From the NCBI GenBank assembly GCA_045640525.1, contig JAZUFE010000029.1:1-64000 (forward strand): DNA of 64,000 bases, written 5' to 3'. Numbering within the stretch: the first letter of the stretch is position 1; every line of letters starts with the position of its first letter. Below, piece by piece: positions 9,053-18,402 of this stretch. Origin of the DNA: JAILLW01 sp045640525. GTDB lineage: Bacteria > Bacillota > Clostridia > Lachnospirales > Lachnospiraceae. Made by a program: the position numbers and the translations under genes. The notes beneath the pieces were generated by a model that saw only the letters and a list, made by a program, of their open reading frames with translations, was not told the origin of the DNA and did not search any database.

Positions 9053-10468
9053 ATGGAAACTAAAAACACATGGGAAAAGTACACGGATGCCGAGCTGAAG
9101 AAAGTCGAGACATTTTCAAAAGAATACATCAATTTCTTAAATAACGGCAAAACAGAGCGCGAATGCGTTGACGAAATTGTCAACGAAGTTGAAAAGAACG
9201 GTTATTTGGAGCTGTCAAAGCTTATCAAAGAGGGTAAGAAATTAAAACCCGGAGATAAAGTGTATGCAGTCAATATGAATAAGTCTGTAGCAATGTTTCA
9301 TATCGGAAAAAATACATTCAAAAGCGGTATGAACATTCTGGGGGCGCATATCGATTCTCCCAGACTCGATGTTAAACAAAATCCTCTTTACGAAGATAAT
9401 GAAATAGCATATCTTGATACGCATTATTATGGCGGAATCAAGAAATATCAGTGGGTAACAATTCCCCTGGCTCTTCACGGAGTTATCATTAAAAAGGACG
9501 GAACTACTGTTGAAGTCAATATCGGAGAGGAAGATGATGATCCGGTATTCTTCGTGTCGGACCTTTTGATTCATCTGTCCCAGGAACAGCTTGAAAAGAA
9601 GGGTGCCAAGGTTGTAGAAGGCGAAGCCCTGGATATTATAGTGGGTAACAAACCTTTGATAATCAAGAGTACAACCAAAAATGCCAAGGATGAAAAGAAA
9701 AAGGATTCGGTTAAATCAAACGTTCTTGATATACTTAAAAAGACATATGATGTCGAAGAGGAGGATTTCCTTTCGGCCGAACTTGAAGTAGTGCCAGCAG
9801 GAAGGGCGCGTGAGGCAGGTTTCGACAGGTCCATGATTCTTGCATACGGTCAGGATGACAGAGTTTGTGCTTTCCCTTCGATGAAGGCTATGTTTGCAAT
9901 CAAGACATGTAACAGAACATCGTGCTGCTTACTCGTTGATAAGGAAGAGATAGGTTCTGTCGGCGCAACAGGTATGCGTTCGGACTTTTTCAAAAACACC
10001 GTAGCGGAAGTTATGGATTTGTGCGGTGAATATACGGAAATTGCATTAAGAAGATGCTTAAGCGATTCATGCATGCTCTCATCGGATGTGAGCGCCGGAT
10101 TTGATCCTACGTATGCATCTGCTTTCGAGAAAAAGAATTCGGCATTCCTTGGACACGGAATGGTATTTAACAAATTTACGGGTTCAAGAGGTAAATCCGG
10201 TTCCAATGATGCCAATGCAGAGTATATAGCACATATCAGAAATATATATGAAAAGGACAAAATCAATTTCCAAACCTGCGAACTTGGAAAGGTAGACCTT
10301 GGAGGTGGCGGAACCATTGCTTATATTTTGGCATTATATGACATGAATGTCATAGATGCGGGCGTTGCAGTTCTTAATATGCATGCACCTTGGGAAGCCA
10401 CATCCAAAGCAGATATTTATGAAACATACAGAGGTTATGTGTCATTCTTGAAGAATGCCGCAATGTAA
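9053..10468 (+). CDS. apeB: M18-family aminopeptidase
   Basis: Cytosolic zinc aminopeptidase that removes N-terminal residues from peptides, as in DAPEP / yeast aminopeptidase I. The metal-binding and catalytic pieces are visible: AHIDSPRLD, YGQDDRVCAFPSM, VDKEEIGSVGATGM, SSDVSAGFDP, and HAPWEATSKAD near the C-terminus. The length of 471 aa is normal for the family. Its ATG is separated from the pheT stop by one base and the queA start lies one base after its stop, so translation is probably coupled through all three genes. Which peptides it acts on cannot be told from sequence. Confidence 0.9.
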   Translation: METKNTWEKYTDAELKKVETFSKEYINFLNNGKTERECVDEIVNEVEKNGYLELSKLIKEGKKLKPGDKVYAVNMNKSVAMFHIGKNTFKSGMNILGAHIDSPRLDVKQNPLYEDNEIAYLDTHYYGGIKKYQWVTIPLALHGVIIKKDGTTVEVNIGEEDDDPVFFVSDLLIHLSQEQLEKKGAKVVEGEALDIIVGNKPLIIKSTTKNAKDEKKKDSVKSNVLDILKKTYDVEEEDFLSAELEVVPAGRAREAGFDRSMILAYGQDDRVCAFPSMKAMFAIKTCNRTSCCLLVDKEEIGSVGATGMRSDFFKNTVAEVMDLCGEYTEIALRRCLSDSCMLSSDVSAGFDPTYASAFEKKNSAFLGHGMVFNKFTGSRGKSGSNDANAEYIAHIRNIYEKDKINFQTCELGKVDLGGGGTIAYILALYDMNVIDAGVAVLNMHAPWEATSKADIYETYRGYVSFLKNAAM

Positions 10469-10469
10469 T

Positions 10470-11534
10470 ATGACAGAAGAATTGGGATTAAGAACTAAAG
10501 ATTATTATTTCGACCTTCCCGAAGAACTGATAGCACAGGATCCTTTGGAAGACAGGGCATCATCGAAACTTCTGGTTGTTGATAAAACAACGGGTGAACT
10601 TAGACATGAGGTTTTCAGGAATATTATCGATTACCTTAATGAAGGTGACTGCCTGGTATTGAATAATACCAAGGTTATTCCCGCAAGATTGTTGGGAAAC
10701 AAGGAAAACTCGGGTGCCTGCGTTGAAATTTTGCTCTTGAAGAGAATTTCGGATACCGATTGGGAATGCCTGGTTAAGCCCGGTAAGAAGTTACGTGTAG
10801 GTGACAGAGCGGTATTCGGGGACGGAAGACTTAAAGCAGAAATCGTTGATATACTTGAAGAAGGCAACAGAAAGGTAAGATTTGAATTTGAAGGTATATG
10901 GGAAGAGGTACTGGATTCTTTAGGCGAAATGCCTTTGCCGCCATATATCACGCATAAGCTTAAAGATAAAGATCGTTATCAGACTGTATATGCCAAGTAT
11001 GAGGGCTCGGCGGCCGCACCAACGGCGGGGCTGCACTTTACCAAGGAATTACTTGAGAAAATCGAAAAGAAAGGTATCAATCTTGCGTACGTTACGCTGC
11101 ATGTGGGACTTGGAACTTTTCGACCGGTTAAGGTTGACAATGTTTTGGAACACCATATGCATACGGAGTACTTCAGCGTTTCGAAGGAAGCGGCGGATAC
11201 TATTAACCGAACCAAGGAACAAGGTAAGAGAATTATCTGTGTCGGAACAACAAGCTGCAGAACGGTGGAATCAGCAGCAAGAATCTGCCGAGGCGGCAAA
11301 CTCGAAGAATGTTGTGACAATACCGATATATTTATCTATCCGGGGTATGAGTTTAAGATTATGGATTGTTTGATAACGAATTTTCATCTGCCCGAAAGTA
11401 CGCTGGTAATGTTGGTATCTGCTTTGGCCAAGAGAGAAAACGTTATGCATGCTTACGAAGAAGCGATTAGGAATAAATACAGATTCTTTTCGTTCGGAGA
11501 TGCGTGTTTTTTTACGGATAGAATTAACAAATAG
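10470..11534 (+). CDS. queA: S-adenosylmethionine:tRNA ribosyltransferase-isomerase
   Basis: Builds epoxyqueuosine on tRNA by transferring and rearranging the ribosyl group of SAM onto the 7-aminomethyl-7-deazaguanine base. The family hallmarks FDLPEELIAQDPLEDRASS at the N-terminus, NNTKVIPARL, the GSAAAPTAGLHFT block, and HVGLGTFRPV are all present. I take the ATG at 10470 (protein starting MTEELGLRTKDYYF, 354 aa) and not the in-frame ATG at 10455, because the former lies one base after the aminopeptidase stop and gives the expected N-terminus. No other queuosine genes are in the window. Confidence 0.96.
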   Translation: MTEELGLRTKDYYFDLPEELIAQDPLEDRASSKLLVVDKTTGELRHEVFRNIIDYLNEGDCLVLNNTKVIPARLLGNKENSGACVEILLLKRISDTDWECLVKPGKKLRVGDRAVFGDGRLKAEIVDILEEGNRKVRFEFEGIWEEVLDSLGEMPLPPYITHKLKDKDRYQTVYAKYEGSAAAPTAGLHFTKELLEKIEKKGINLAYVTLHVGLGTFRPVKVDNVLEHHMHTEYFSVSKEAADTINRTKEQGKRIICVGTTSCRTVESAARICRGGKLEECCDNTDIFIYPGYEFKIMDCLITNFHLPESTLVMLVSALAKRENVMHAYEEAIRNKYRFFSFGDACFFTDRINK

Positions 11535-11551
11535 AGAATTCAGGAGGAAAC

Positions 11552-13180
11552 ATGAAAAAGGGAAGAATATTGGCAGCAATATTGGGAAGCTGTCTTGCGG
11601 TATCAATGTGTGTAACCTCATTGGCAGACACTAAGGCCAATGCGCAAACGGAAAATCCGGCACAAAGTGATGAAGAGGTTAAGACCCCTGATTCGTCAAT
11701 GCTTCTGGCCCCCGGTGCAATACCGATGGAATTGGGGTTGAGCGTTAATATAGTGAACGGAATAGGTTCGGTAGATCAGATTAATGTTCAGACCATAAAC
11801 GGTGCTGATTATTTGTTCCTTCCTTCAAATGCGGATATGTCGTCACTGATGTTTAATTTCAATCCGGGTTTGGCCGTATTTATTGAAAAAGGTGATGACT
11901 TAATTCAGATATCTACTGAAACTCCGTTTGATATTACACCTTATGTTGTTAAAAAGGGAGCTGACGGAAGCAGATTTGTTAAACTTCAGGCGGCATTGCC
12001 TGACGGAAGCTTCAAAGAGTACGGTCTTACGGTTATGCAATCGGCCAACATAGCGGCTATGTATATCAAGTCAGATGATGCAGTCAAGAAAGGTTTGCAT
12101 TATGTAGAATCGGTTAAAGGAAACAAGGGCTCCGGCAAGATGGATATGGTAAATGCCGATGGCAGTGTCGTTTATTCCGGAGAACTTGCCCAGATTAAAG
12201 GCCGCGGAAACTCAACCTGGGCAGCATTAAAAAAACCTTTCCAAATTAAGCTCGGAACCAAAATGGATTTATGCCAGACGGGAGATTCGGATAATGCCAA
12301 TAAGACATGGGTATTGTTGGCCAATTCTTTCGATCCGACATTGATCAGAAATATGGCTGCATTTGATATTGCATCTTCAATGGGAATAATTGCACCGGAT
12401 TATAAGCCTTTGGATTTGTATTACGACGGAATGTATTTGGGAACATATCTTCTTTGCGAAAAGGTAGAAACGGGAAAAGGAAGAGTCAATATCGGAGATA
12501 ACGGTTTTCTGATGGAGATGGATGTTGCATACTATGCTCAGGAAGACAATTATTTCGTGGATGTTACAGGCACACCTTTTGTAATTAAGAATCCCGAGGA
12601 ATGTTCGAATGAGCAGATTAAGTTCGTTACGGACTATTTCAATGCTGCTATGAGTTGTGCGCTGGCCGGAGGAAAGAATGAAGAAACAGGCGTCGGCGTA
12701 TGGGATTATATAGATATGGAATCTCTTGCCAAATATTATGTATTCCAGCAACTGGTTAAAAATCCAGATGCATTTTTCAGTTCATCATATTTTTATCTGC
12801 CGACTGAGGGCAAATTGATGGCCGGCCCTGCATGGGATTTTGACTCATCATTCGGTGTTGTTGTAGAGAATAATTACAAATCGACAACCGGAATAATCAA
12901 TTCCACAGGATGGATGTCAGCATTTGTCAATCTTCCCGAATTCAAGGAAGCCGTTAAGGGCATTCAGGCTAAGTGTGCTTCTCCTGCAGCAATGTCCGAG
13001 AATGCCAAGATATCTGCCTATGCCAATATGCTGTCTTCATCAAGAAAGATGAATGATGCATTGTGGAGAGGTATAGATCTTAAGTATTATTCACTGGGAA
13101 CCTATGAACAAAACGTGGTTTATTTGAAGAATTTCTTAAGTGGCAGAAATTCATATCTTAATTCGCATATCGGAAGATAG
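11552..13180 (+). CDS. Secreted CotH-family protein kinase
   Basis: CotH proteins are atypical kinases; in Bacillus CotH phosphorylates spore coat proteins, and related secreted proteins occur on the surface of many Firmicutes. This 542-aa protein has a typical signal peptide (basic MKKGR, hydrophobic core, cleavage near residue 31). The kinase core shows KGRGNSTW at 216-223, KKPFQIKL at 227-234, the nucleotide-region YDGMYLGTYLLCEKV, and the metal-binding AGPAWDFDSSFG with Asp429 and Asp431. About 170 residues of unknown structure precede the kinase. AGGAGG lies 4 nt before the start. It closes the pheS-queA unit, an odd place for a secreted protein. There is no sortase signal or C-terminal membrane anchor, so it is likely released. 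Its target is unknown. Confidence 0.82.
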   Translation: MKKGRILAAILGSCLAVSMCVTSLADTKANAQTENPAQSDEEVKTPDSSMLLAPGAIPMELGLSVNIVNGIGSVDQINVQTINGADYLFLPSNADMSSLMFNFNPGLAVFIEKGDDLIQISTETPFDITPYVVKKGADGSRFVKLQAALPDGSFKEYGLTVMQSANIAAMYIKSDDAVKKGLHYVESVKGNKGSGKMDMVNADGSVVYSGELAQIKGRGNSTWAALKKPFQIKLGTKMDLCQTGDSDNANKTWVLLANSFDPTLIRNMAAFDIASSMGIIAPDYKPLDLYYDGMYLGTYLLCEKVETGKGRVNIGDNGFLMEMDVAYYAQEDNYFVDVTGTPFVIKNPEECSNEQIKFVTDYFNAAMSCALAGGKNEETGVGVWDYIDMESLAKYYVFQQLVKNPDAFFSSSYFYLPTEGKLMAGPAWDFDSSFGVVVENNYKSTTGIINSTGWMSAFVNLPEFKEAVKGIQAKCASPAAMSENAKISAYANMLSSSRKMNDALWRGIDLKYYSLGTYEQNVVYLKNFLSGRNSYLNSHIGR

Positions 13181-13194
13181 AATGGTACTGTATC

Positions 13195-13223
13195 TTTACT
13201 TTGAAATAAGTTTTAGATAAAAT
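13195..13223 (+). promoter_or_regulatory. Probable promoter of the PilZ gene
   Basis: TTTACT at 13195-13200 and TAAAAT at 13218-13223 are 17 bp apart, about 48 bp upstream of the ATG. Confidence 0.5.
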
Positions 13224-13270
13224 GATTATTGTGGGTTGTCAAACAAATTAATGTAAAAGGGGTGTTTGAT

Positions 13271-13609
13271 ATGGAAGAAAGACGTAAAAACTTAAGAATG
13301 GAAATGCCTTCGACACTTTCGGTTAAAAGATTGGATGGCCAAAAGGCAGAAGAGGTTGATATCGAAGTAATCGATGTTTCAAAAACAGGTGTCGGATTTG
13401 CATGCACGACAGCATTGGAAATAGGTGCTGTATATGAGGCGAATCTGAGAATTTGGACACAGGAAGTACTTCATGCATTTATCGAAATAGTAAGAATCGA
13501 GAAAAAGGGTCTTACGTTTGAGTATGGGGCAATATTTATCGGAATGCCCGAAATGGATTCGGCACGAATTGAGACATATCAAACGGTAGAACAGCAATTG
13601 AAGAAATAA
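13271..13609 (+). CDS. Stand-alone PilZ-domain protein (c-di-GMP receptor)
   Basis: A 112-residue protein that is essentially one PilZ domain. Both halves of the cyclic-di-GMP binding signature are intact: RRKNLR at residues 4-9 (R-x3-R) and DVSKTG at 35-40 (D-x-S-x2-G). It therefore probably binds c-di-GMP and passes the signal to a partner protein. I start at the ATG at 13271, preceded by AAAGGGG; an upstream in-frame TTG at 13229 lacks a ribosome site and would add 14 unconserved-looking residues. It has its own promoter and terminator. No diguanylate cyclase or phosphodiesterase lies in the window, so the partner is not indicated by context. Confidence 0.85.
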   Translation: MEERRKNLRMEMPSTLSVKRLDGQKAEEVDIEVIDVSKTGVGFACTTALEIGAVYEANLRIWTQEVLHAFIEIVRIEKKGLTFEYGAIFIGMPEMDSARIETYQTVEQQLKK

Positions 13610-13625
13610 GTTAGATACCTGATAT

Positions 13626-13652
13626 AAAGGAGCGGTTATGCCGCTCCTTTTT
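13626..13652 (+). terminator. Terminator of the PilZ gene
   Basis: AAAGGAGCGG (13626-13635) pairs perfectly with CCGCTCCTTT (13641-13650) around a 5-nt loop, ending in TTTTT. Confidence 0.92.
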
Positions 13653-13688
13653 GGTGCCCGTTTGTCAAAAACTTAACGTTGTTTTTGG

Positions 13689-13717
13689 TTGTAAGTTTTC
13701 TGAATATTTAGTAAAAT
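13689..13717 (+). promoter_or_regulatory. Promoter of the EF-G-like gene
   Basis: TTGTAA at 13689-13694 and TAAAAT at 13712-13717 with a 17-bp spacer. Predicted start near 13723-13725, exactly where the leader hairpin begins. Confidence 0.55.
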
Positions 13718-13722
13718 GTGTA

Positions 13723-13755
13723 TTAGGTAACTGTGAGGGGTTACAAGTTGCCTAA
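13723..13755 (+). repeat. Leader hairpin at the 5' end of the EF-G-like mRNA
   Basis: TTAGGTAACT (13723-13732) pairs with AGTTGCCTAA (13746-13755) through 10 bp with one U-G pair, around a 13-nt loop. It would form the very first structure of the transcript and ends 11 nt before the GGAGGG ribosome site. It may protect the 5' end or modulate translation. Confidence 0.55.
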
Positions 13756-13780
13756 TAATTACTTATGGAGGGTACCCGTT

Positions 13781-15874
13781 ATGAATGTTTATACCACAGA
13801 CAAGATAAGAAATGTGGCAATTTTGGGACATGGTGGATCCGGCAAGACAGCATTGGTGGAAGCAATGGCATATTTGTCAGGACTTACATCACGTATGGGC
13901 AAGACCGAGGATGGCAATACGATTTCGGATTTTACCAAGGAAGAGATTAAAAGAAAGATTTCGATTACATCATCAATCGTTCCGATTGAATGGGAAGGTT
14001 ATAAGATTAATTTGATTGATACTCCCGGATTCTTTGATTTTGAGGGAGAAGTTGAAGAGGCACTTTCGGCTGCAGGAGCGGTTATTATAGTTGTTAACGG
14101 TAAGGCAGGAGTGGAAGTCGGAACCGAAAAAGCATGGGAATTGTGCGAAAAATATAAGCTTCCCAGAATAATATATGTTTCAAATATGGATGTGGATAAT
14201 GCTTCATTCCGACAGGTTCTTGAAGATATGACCGAGAAGTTCGGAAAGAAGCTTGCTCCGTTCCACTTCCCTATCAGAGAGAATGAGAAGTTTGTAGGAT
14301 ATGTTAATGTAGTTGCGGAATCTGCCAATAAGTGGAATGGCAAAGAAGTAGTATCATGTGATATGCCTGATTATTCCAAGCCTTATCTGGAGAAATTCAG
14401 AGATTCACTTATGGAAGCAGTTGCGGAAACTTCCGAAGAAATGATGGAAAGATATTTCGGCGGCGAAACATTCTCCGAAGCTGAAATCAGAGCAGCGTTA
14501 AGAACCAATGTATGTGATGGTTCAATAGTTCCGATGACGATGGGATCAAATACATTATGTCAGGGCGCATATGCTTTGATTGATGATGTCATTAAATATT
14601 TACCGTCACCTGAGAACAGAACGGTTGCCGGAATTAATATGAAGACCAATGAAATCTATAATGCGGATTATGATTTCTCCAAGGCCAAATCGGCATATGT
14701 ATGGAAGACAATCGTTGATCCGTTTATCGGTAAGTACTCATTGATTAAAGTTAATTCCGGAGTTCTTAAGTCTGATGATGTTATCTACAATGTAGATAAA
14801 GAAATAGAAGAAAAGGTCGGCAAACTCTATGTTTTGCAGGGTAATAAACCTATTGAAGTACCTGAACTTCATGCAGGAGATATAGGAGCGTTGGCTAAAC
14901 TTACAGGTGCAAGAACGGGTAATTCTTTATCTACCAAAGCCACAACAATTAAGTTTGGTAAGTGGGAAATGCCTACACCATACACCTATATGAGATATAA
15001 CCCGAAAGATAAGGGTGATGTAGATAAGTTGTCACAGGCACTTCAGAAGATAAGTCATGAAGATATTACGATGAAGTACGTGAATGATGCAGAGAATCAT
15101 CAGATGCTCTTATACGGAATGGGCGATCTTCATCTTGAAGTTATTGCATCCAAGCTTCTTAACGAATATAAGGTTGATATAGAGCTTACCAAACCCAAGG
15201 TTGCATTTAAAGAGACAATTAAGAAGACATCCGATGTAGAATACAAATACAAGAAACAGTCCGGAGGACATGGTCAATACGGACATGTTAAGATGAAATT
15301 TGAACCTTCGGGCGATCTTGAAAAGCCGTATGAATTTGATCAGATCGTTGTAGGAGGAGCTGTTCCTAAGAACTACTTCCCCGCAGTTGAAAAGGGTGTT
15401 CAGGAATCGGTAGCAAGAGGTCCTTTGGCTGCATATCCGGTAGTGGGTGTTAAGGCGATACTATATGATGGATCTTATCATCCGGTTGACTCTTCCGAAA
15501 TGGCATTTAAGACAGCTGCAATTCAAGCATTTAAGAAAGGCTTCATGGAGGCGGGTCCTATATTGCTTGAACCTATAGAATCCCTCAAGGTTGTTGTACC
15601 TGATTCATATACAGGTGATGTTATGGGCGATCTTAACAAGAGAAGAGGAAGAGTGCTTGGTATGAATCCCTGCGGACAGGGTAAGACCTGTATTGAGGCG
15701 GAAATACCTATGATGGAGCTTTACGGATACGGAACAGACTTAAGAAGTATGACCGGAGGAAGAGGTAATTATTCTTATGAGTTCATAAGGTATGAACAGT
15801 GTCCTTCCGACATACAGGAGAAAGAAGTTGCAGCAAGAGCCGCTAAAGTTGCCGAAGGAAACGTAGAAGCATAA
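13781..15874 (+). CDS. EF-G-like translational GTPase (EF-G2 group)
   Basis: A paralogue of elongation factor G with the same domain order (GTPase, then domains II-V), 697 aa. The P-loop reads GHGGSGKTALVEA. Switch II reads DTPGFFDF where canonical EF-G has DTPGHVDF, so the histidine that activates water is replaced by phenylalanine. The G4 motif is SNMD instead of NKMD. These changes mark the EF-G2 / EF-G-like group, whose cellular role is not settled, rather than the translocase encoded beside the ribosomal protein genes. The ATG at 13781 is chosen because GGAGGG lies 8 nt upstream; an in-frame GTG at 13733 falls inside the leader hairpin. Own promoter and terminator. A TetM-like ribosomal protection protein is less likely given the altered G motifs. 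Confidence 0.85.
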   Translation: MNVYTTDKIRNVAILGHGGSGKTALVEAMAYLSGLTSRMGKTEDGNTISDFTKEEIKRKISITSSIVPIEWEGYKINLIDTPGFFDFEGEVEEALSAAGAVIIVVNGKAGVEVGTEKAWELCEKYKLPRIIYVSNMDVDNASFRQVLEDMTEKFGKKLAPFHFPIRENEKFVGYVNVVAESANKWNGKEVVSCDMPDYSKPYLEKFRDSLMEAVAETSEEMMERYFGGETFSEAEIRAALRTNVCDGSIVPMTMGSNTLCQGAYALIDDVIKYLPSPENRTVAGINMKTNEIYNADYDFSKAKSAYVWKTIVDPFIGKYSLIKVNSGVLKSDDVIYNVDKEIEEKVGKLYVLQGNKPIEVPELHAGDIGALAKLTGARTGNSLSTKATTIKFGKWEMPTPYTYMRYNPKDKGDVDKLSQALQKISHEDITMKYVNDAENHQMLLYGMGDLHLEVIASKLLNEYKVDIELTKPKVAFKETIKKTSDVEYKYKKQSGGHGQYGHVKMKFEPSGDLEKPYEFDQIVVGGAVPKNYFPAVEKGVQESVARGPLAAYPVVGVKAILYDGSYHPVDSSEMAFKTAAIQAFKKGFMEAGPILLEPIESLKVVVPDSYTGDVMGDLNKRRGRVLGMNPCGQGKTCIEAEIPMMELYGYGTDLRSMTGGRGNYSYEFIRYEQCPSDIQEKEVAARAAKVAEGNVEA

Positions 15875-15885
15875 GGTTATATGAT

Positions 15886-15921
15886 AATCGGGTAGGATAG
15901 TAATATCCTACTCGATTTTTT
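15886..15921 (+). terminator. Terminator of the EF-G-like gene
   Basis: A 13-bp stem, AATCGGGTAGGAT (15886-15898) with ATCCTACTCGATT (15905-15917), one G-U pair, 6-nt loop, followed by T residues. Confidence 0.92.
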
Positions 15922-15983
15922 ATATTCGGTATGTTAATATATATGCTGACGGCTACACAAATTTATATAAAGGAAGTGTTAAA

Positions 15984-18401
15984 ATGGCACCTTATAATCA
16001 TCATGAAATTGAAGAAAAATGGCAGAAATACTGGGAGGATAATCATACATTCAAAACGGATGTATGGGATTTTAGCAAACCCAAGTATTATGCTTTGGAT
16101 ATGTTTCCATATCCTTCGGGAGTAGGTCTTCATGCAGGACACCCCGAAGGCTATACGGCTACGGACATTATATCCAGAATGAAGAGAATGCAAGGCTATA
16201 ATGTTTTGCATCCCATGGGATATGATTCTTTCGGTCTTCCGGCCGAACAGTATGCTGTTACAACAGGTAATCATCCGAACGGATTTACGGAGCAGAATAT
16301 CAAAACATTCTCAAAACAGCTCAAAGAGCTCGGATTTGATTACGATTGGGATAAGTGCATAGCTACATCCGATCCCAAATTCTATAAGTGGACACAGTGG
16401 ATATTCAAACAGTTATATCTTGACGGTTATGCCAAACTTGTGGATATGCCGGTTAACTGGTGTGAAGAACTCGGAACGGTACTTTCGAATGATGAGGTAA
16501 TAGACGGAAAGTCTGAACGTGGCGGATATCCTGTTATTCGTAAGAATATGAAGCAGTGGGTTATCGACCAGGTTGCCTTCGCAGAGAAACTTTTGGATGG
16601 ACTTAATGAAGTGGATTGGCCCGAATCAACCAAGGACATACAGCGCCACTGGATTGGAAGATCCGAAGGCGTTGAAGTTAAATTCCAAATTGTGGGTGGC
16701 GGAGAGTTTTCTATCTATACAACGTGTATAGAAACAATCTACGGTATTACATTTATGGTTTTGGCTCCGGACGGTCAGATTGTTAAGGATTTGATGCCCA
16801 GAATCCAAAACAAAGAAGAAGTTGAAGCATATATAGCCGAAACTCTTAAGAAAAACGATATGGACAGAACCGAACTTAATAAAACCAAGTCGGGCTGCGA
16901 ACTTAAGGGAGTAACATGTATCAATCCCGTTAACGGAAAGGAAGTTGCCCTTTATATCGGTGATTTTGTATTGGCTAACTACGGTACAGGTGCTGTTATG
17001 GCAGTTCCTTCGCATGATCAAAGAGACTTTGAATATTCAATCGCACATAATATTCCGAGAATTCAGGTAATTGACGGACGCGATTGCAGTACAAGTGCCT
17101 TTGAAAAGTATGATTATCTTGGCAAGGGATGCAAACTGATTAATTCCGAAGAATTTACGGGAATGGTTGTTGAAGATGCCAAAGAAGCAATTACTCAAAA
17201 GCTTGAGAAGATGGGGGTTGCCAAGAGAACCGTTAATTACCACTTCCGTGAATGGATATTCGCACGCCAGCGTTATTGGGGCGAGCCCGTACCGGTTGTT
17301 TATACGGAAGATGGAAATATACATGTTCTTGAAGATTCCGAACTTCCTCTTATTCTTCCCGAACTTGAAGATTATAAGGGCAAGAACGGATTGGCTCCTT
17401 TGGAAAATGCTACGGAGTGGAAGCAATATGATGCTAACGGAATCAAGGGTAAGAGAGAAACATCTACAATGCCCGGTTCTGCAGGTTCTTCATGGTACTA
17501 CTTCAGATATATTGACCCTGATAACGAGGAAGAATTCGCCAATCAGGAACTTATCAAGCATTGGATGCCTGTAGACCTTTATATAGGAGGTCCTGAGCAT
17601 TCGGTAGGACATTTGATGTATTCAAGAATATGGAACAGATTCTTGTATGATAAGGGACTTTCACCTGTCAAAGAACCCTTCAAAAAACTTGTACACCAGG
17701 GAATGATACTTGGTGAAAACGGAATTAAGATGGGTAAGAGATTCCCGGAATTTGTTGTTAATCCTTCGGATATAGTAAGAGATTACGGTGCCGATACTTT
17801 AAGATTATACGAAATGTTTATGGGACCTTTGGAAGTTTCCAAACCGTGGAGCCCGCAGGGAGTAGAAGGCGCAAGAAGATTTATCAATAAGGTATGGAAT
17901 TACTTTACAAATCCTGAAAATATCGCAGCCGGCAATGAAGAGAGCCTGAAGAAGATTTATCATCAGACGGTTAAGAAGGTTTCTTCGGATTTCGAAGAAC
18001 TTGGTTTTAACACGGCAATTGCTCAAATGATGATATTTATGAATACGGTTACCAAGGGAACATGTCCTAAGGAATATGCAGAGGGCTTCATTAAAATGCT
18101 TTCATGCATAACACCTCATGTCGGTGAGGAAATATGGCAGATACTCGGACATGAAAGCACCATAGCCTATGAAGAATGGCCTACATATGATGAAGAAGCC
18201 GTTAAAGAGGATACGGTTGAAATCGGTGTTCAGGTTAACGGAAAGGTTAAGGGAACCGTTGAACTGTCTCTTGATGAAGACAAAGACAGCGCCATGAATA
18301 AAGCAAAGCAGATTGACTCTGTTAAAGCTGCAATTGATGGAAAAGCAGTTGTTAAGGAAATCTATGTTCCCGGAAAAATTGTTAATATTGTAGTCAAGTA
18401 A
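15984..18401 (+). CDS. leuS: Leucyl-tRNA synthetase
   Basis: Class I synthetase that charges tRNA-Leu. Signature pieces: the HIGH-like motif in PYPSGVGLHAGHPEGYT near residue 45, the CP1 editing domain in roughly 220-420 with GTGAVMAVPSHDQRD, the KMSKS-like motif as KMGKRFPE near 577, and the C-terminal anticodon-binding and tail domains. 805 aa is normal. AGGAAG precedes the ATG. No T-box or convincing promoter was found in the short gap after the upstream terminator. The sortase gene starts one base after its stop codon, so an essential synthetase and a surface enzyme appear to share an mRNA. Confidence 0.97.
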   Translation: MAPYNHHEIEEKWQKYWEDNHTFKTDVWDFSKPKYYALDMFPYPSGVGLHAGHPEGYTATDIISRMKRMQGYNVLHPMGYDSFGLPAEQYAVTTGNHPNGFTEQNIKTFSKQLKELGFDYDWDKCIATSDPKFYKWTQWIFKQLYLDGYAKLVDMPVNWCEELGTVLSNDEVIDGKSERGGYPVIRKNMKQWVIDQVAFAEKLLDGLNEVDWPESTKDIQRHWIGRSEGVEVKFQIVGGGEFSIYTTCIETIYGITFMVLAPDGQIVKDLMPRIQNKEEVEAYIAETLKKNDMDRTELNKTKSGCELKGVTCINPVNGKEVALYIGDFVLANYGTGAVMAVPSHDQRDFEYSIAHNIPRIQVIDGRDCSTSAFEKYDYLGKGCKLINSEEFTGMVVEDAKEAITQKLEKMGVAKRTVNYHFREWIFARQRYWGEPVPVVYTEDGNIHVLEDSELPLILPELEDYKGKNGLAPLENATEWKQYDANGIKGKRETSTMPGSAGSSWYYFRYIDPDNEEEFANQELIKHWMPVDLYIGGPEHSVGHLMYSRIWNRFLYDKGLSPVKEPFKKLVHQGMILGENGIKMGKRFPEFVVNPSDIVRDYGADTLRLYEMFMGPLEVSKPWSPQGVEGARRFINKVWNYFTNPENIAAGNEESLKKIYHQTVKKVSSDFEELGFNTAIAQMMIFMNTVTKGTCPKEYAEGFIKMLSCITPHVGEEIWQILGHESTIAYEEWPTYDEEAVKEDTVEIGVQVNGKVKGTVELSLDEDKDSAMNKAKQIDSVKAAIDGKAVVKEIYVPGKIVNIVVK

Positions 18402-18402
18402 T

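Noticed and set aside
13733..13780. GTG at 13733 as start of the EF-G-like gene
   Set aside because: It falls inside the leader hairpin without a ribosome site; the ATG at 13781 has GGAGGG at the right distance.
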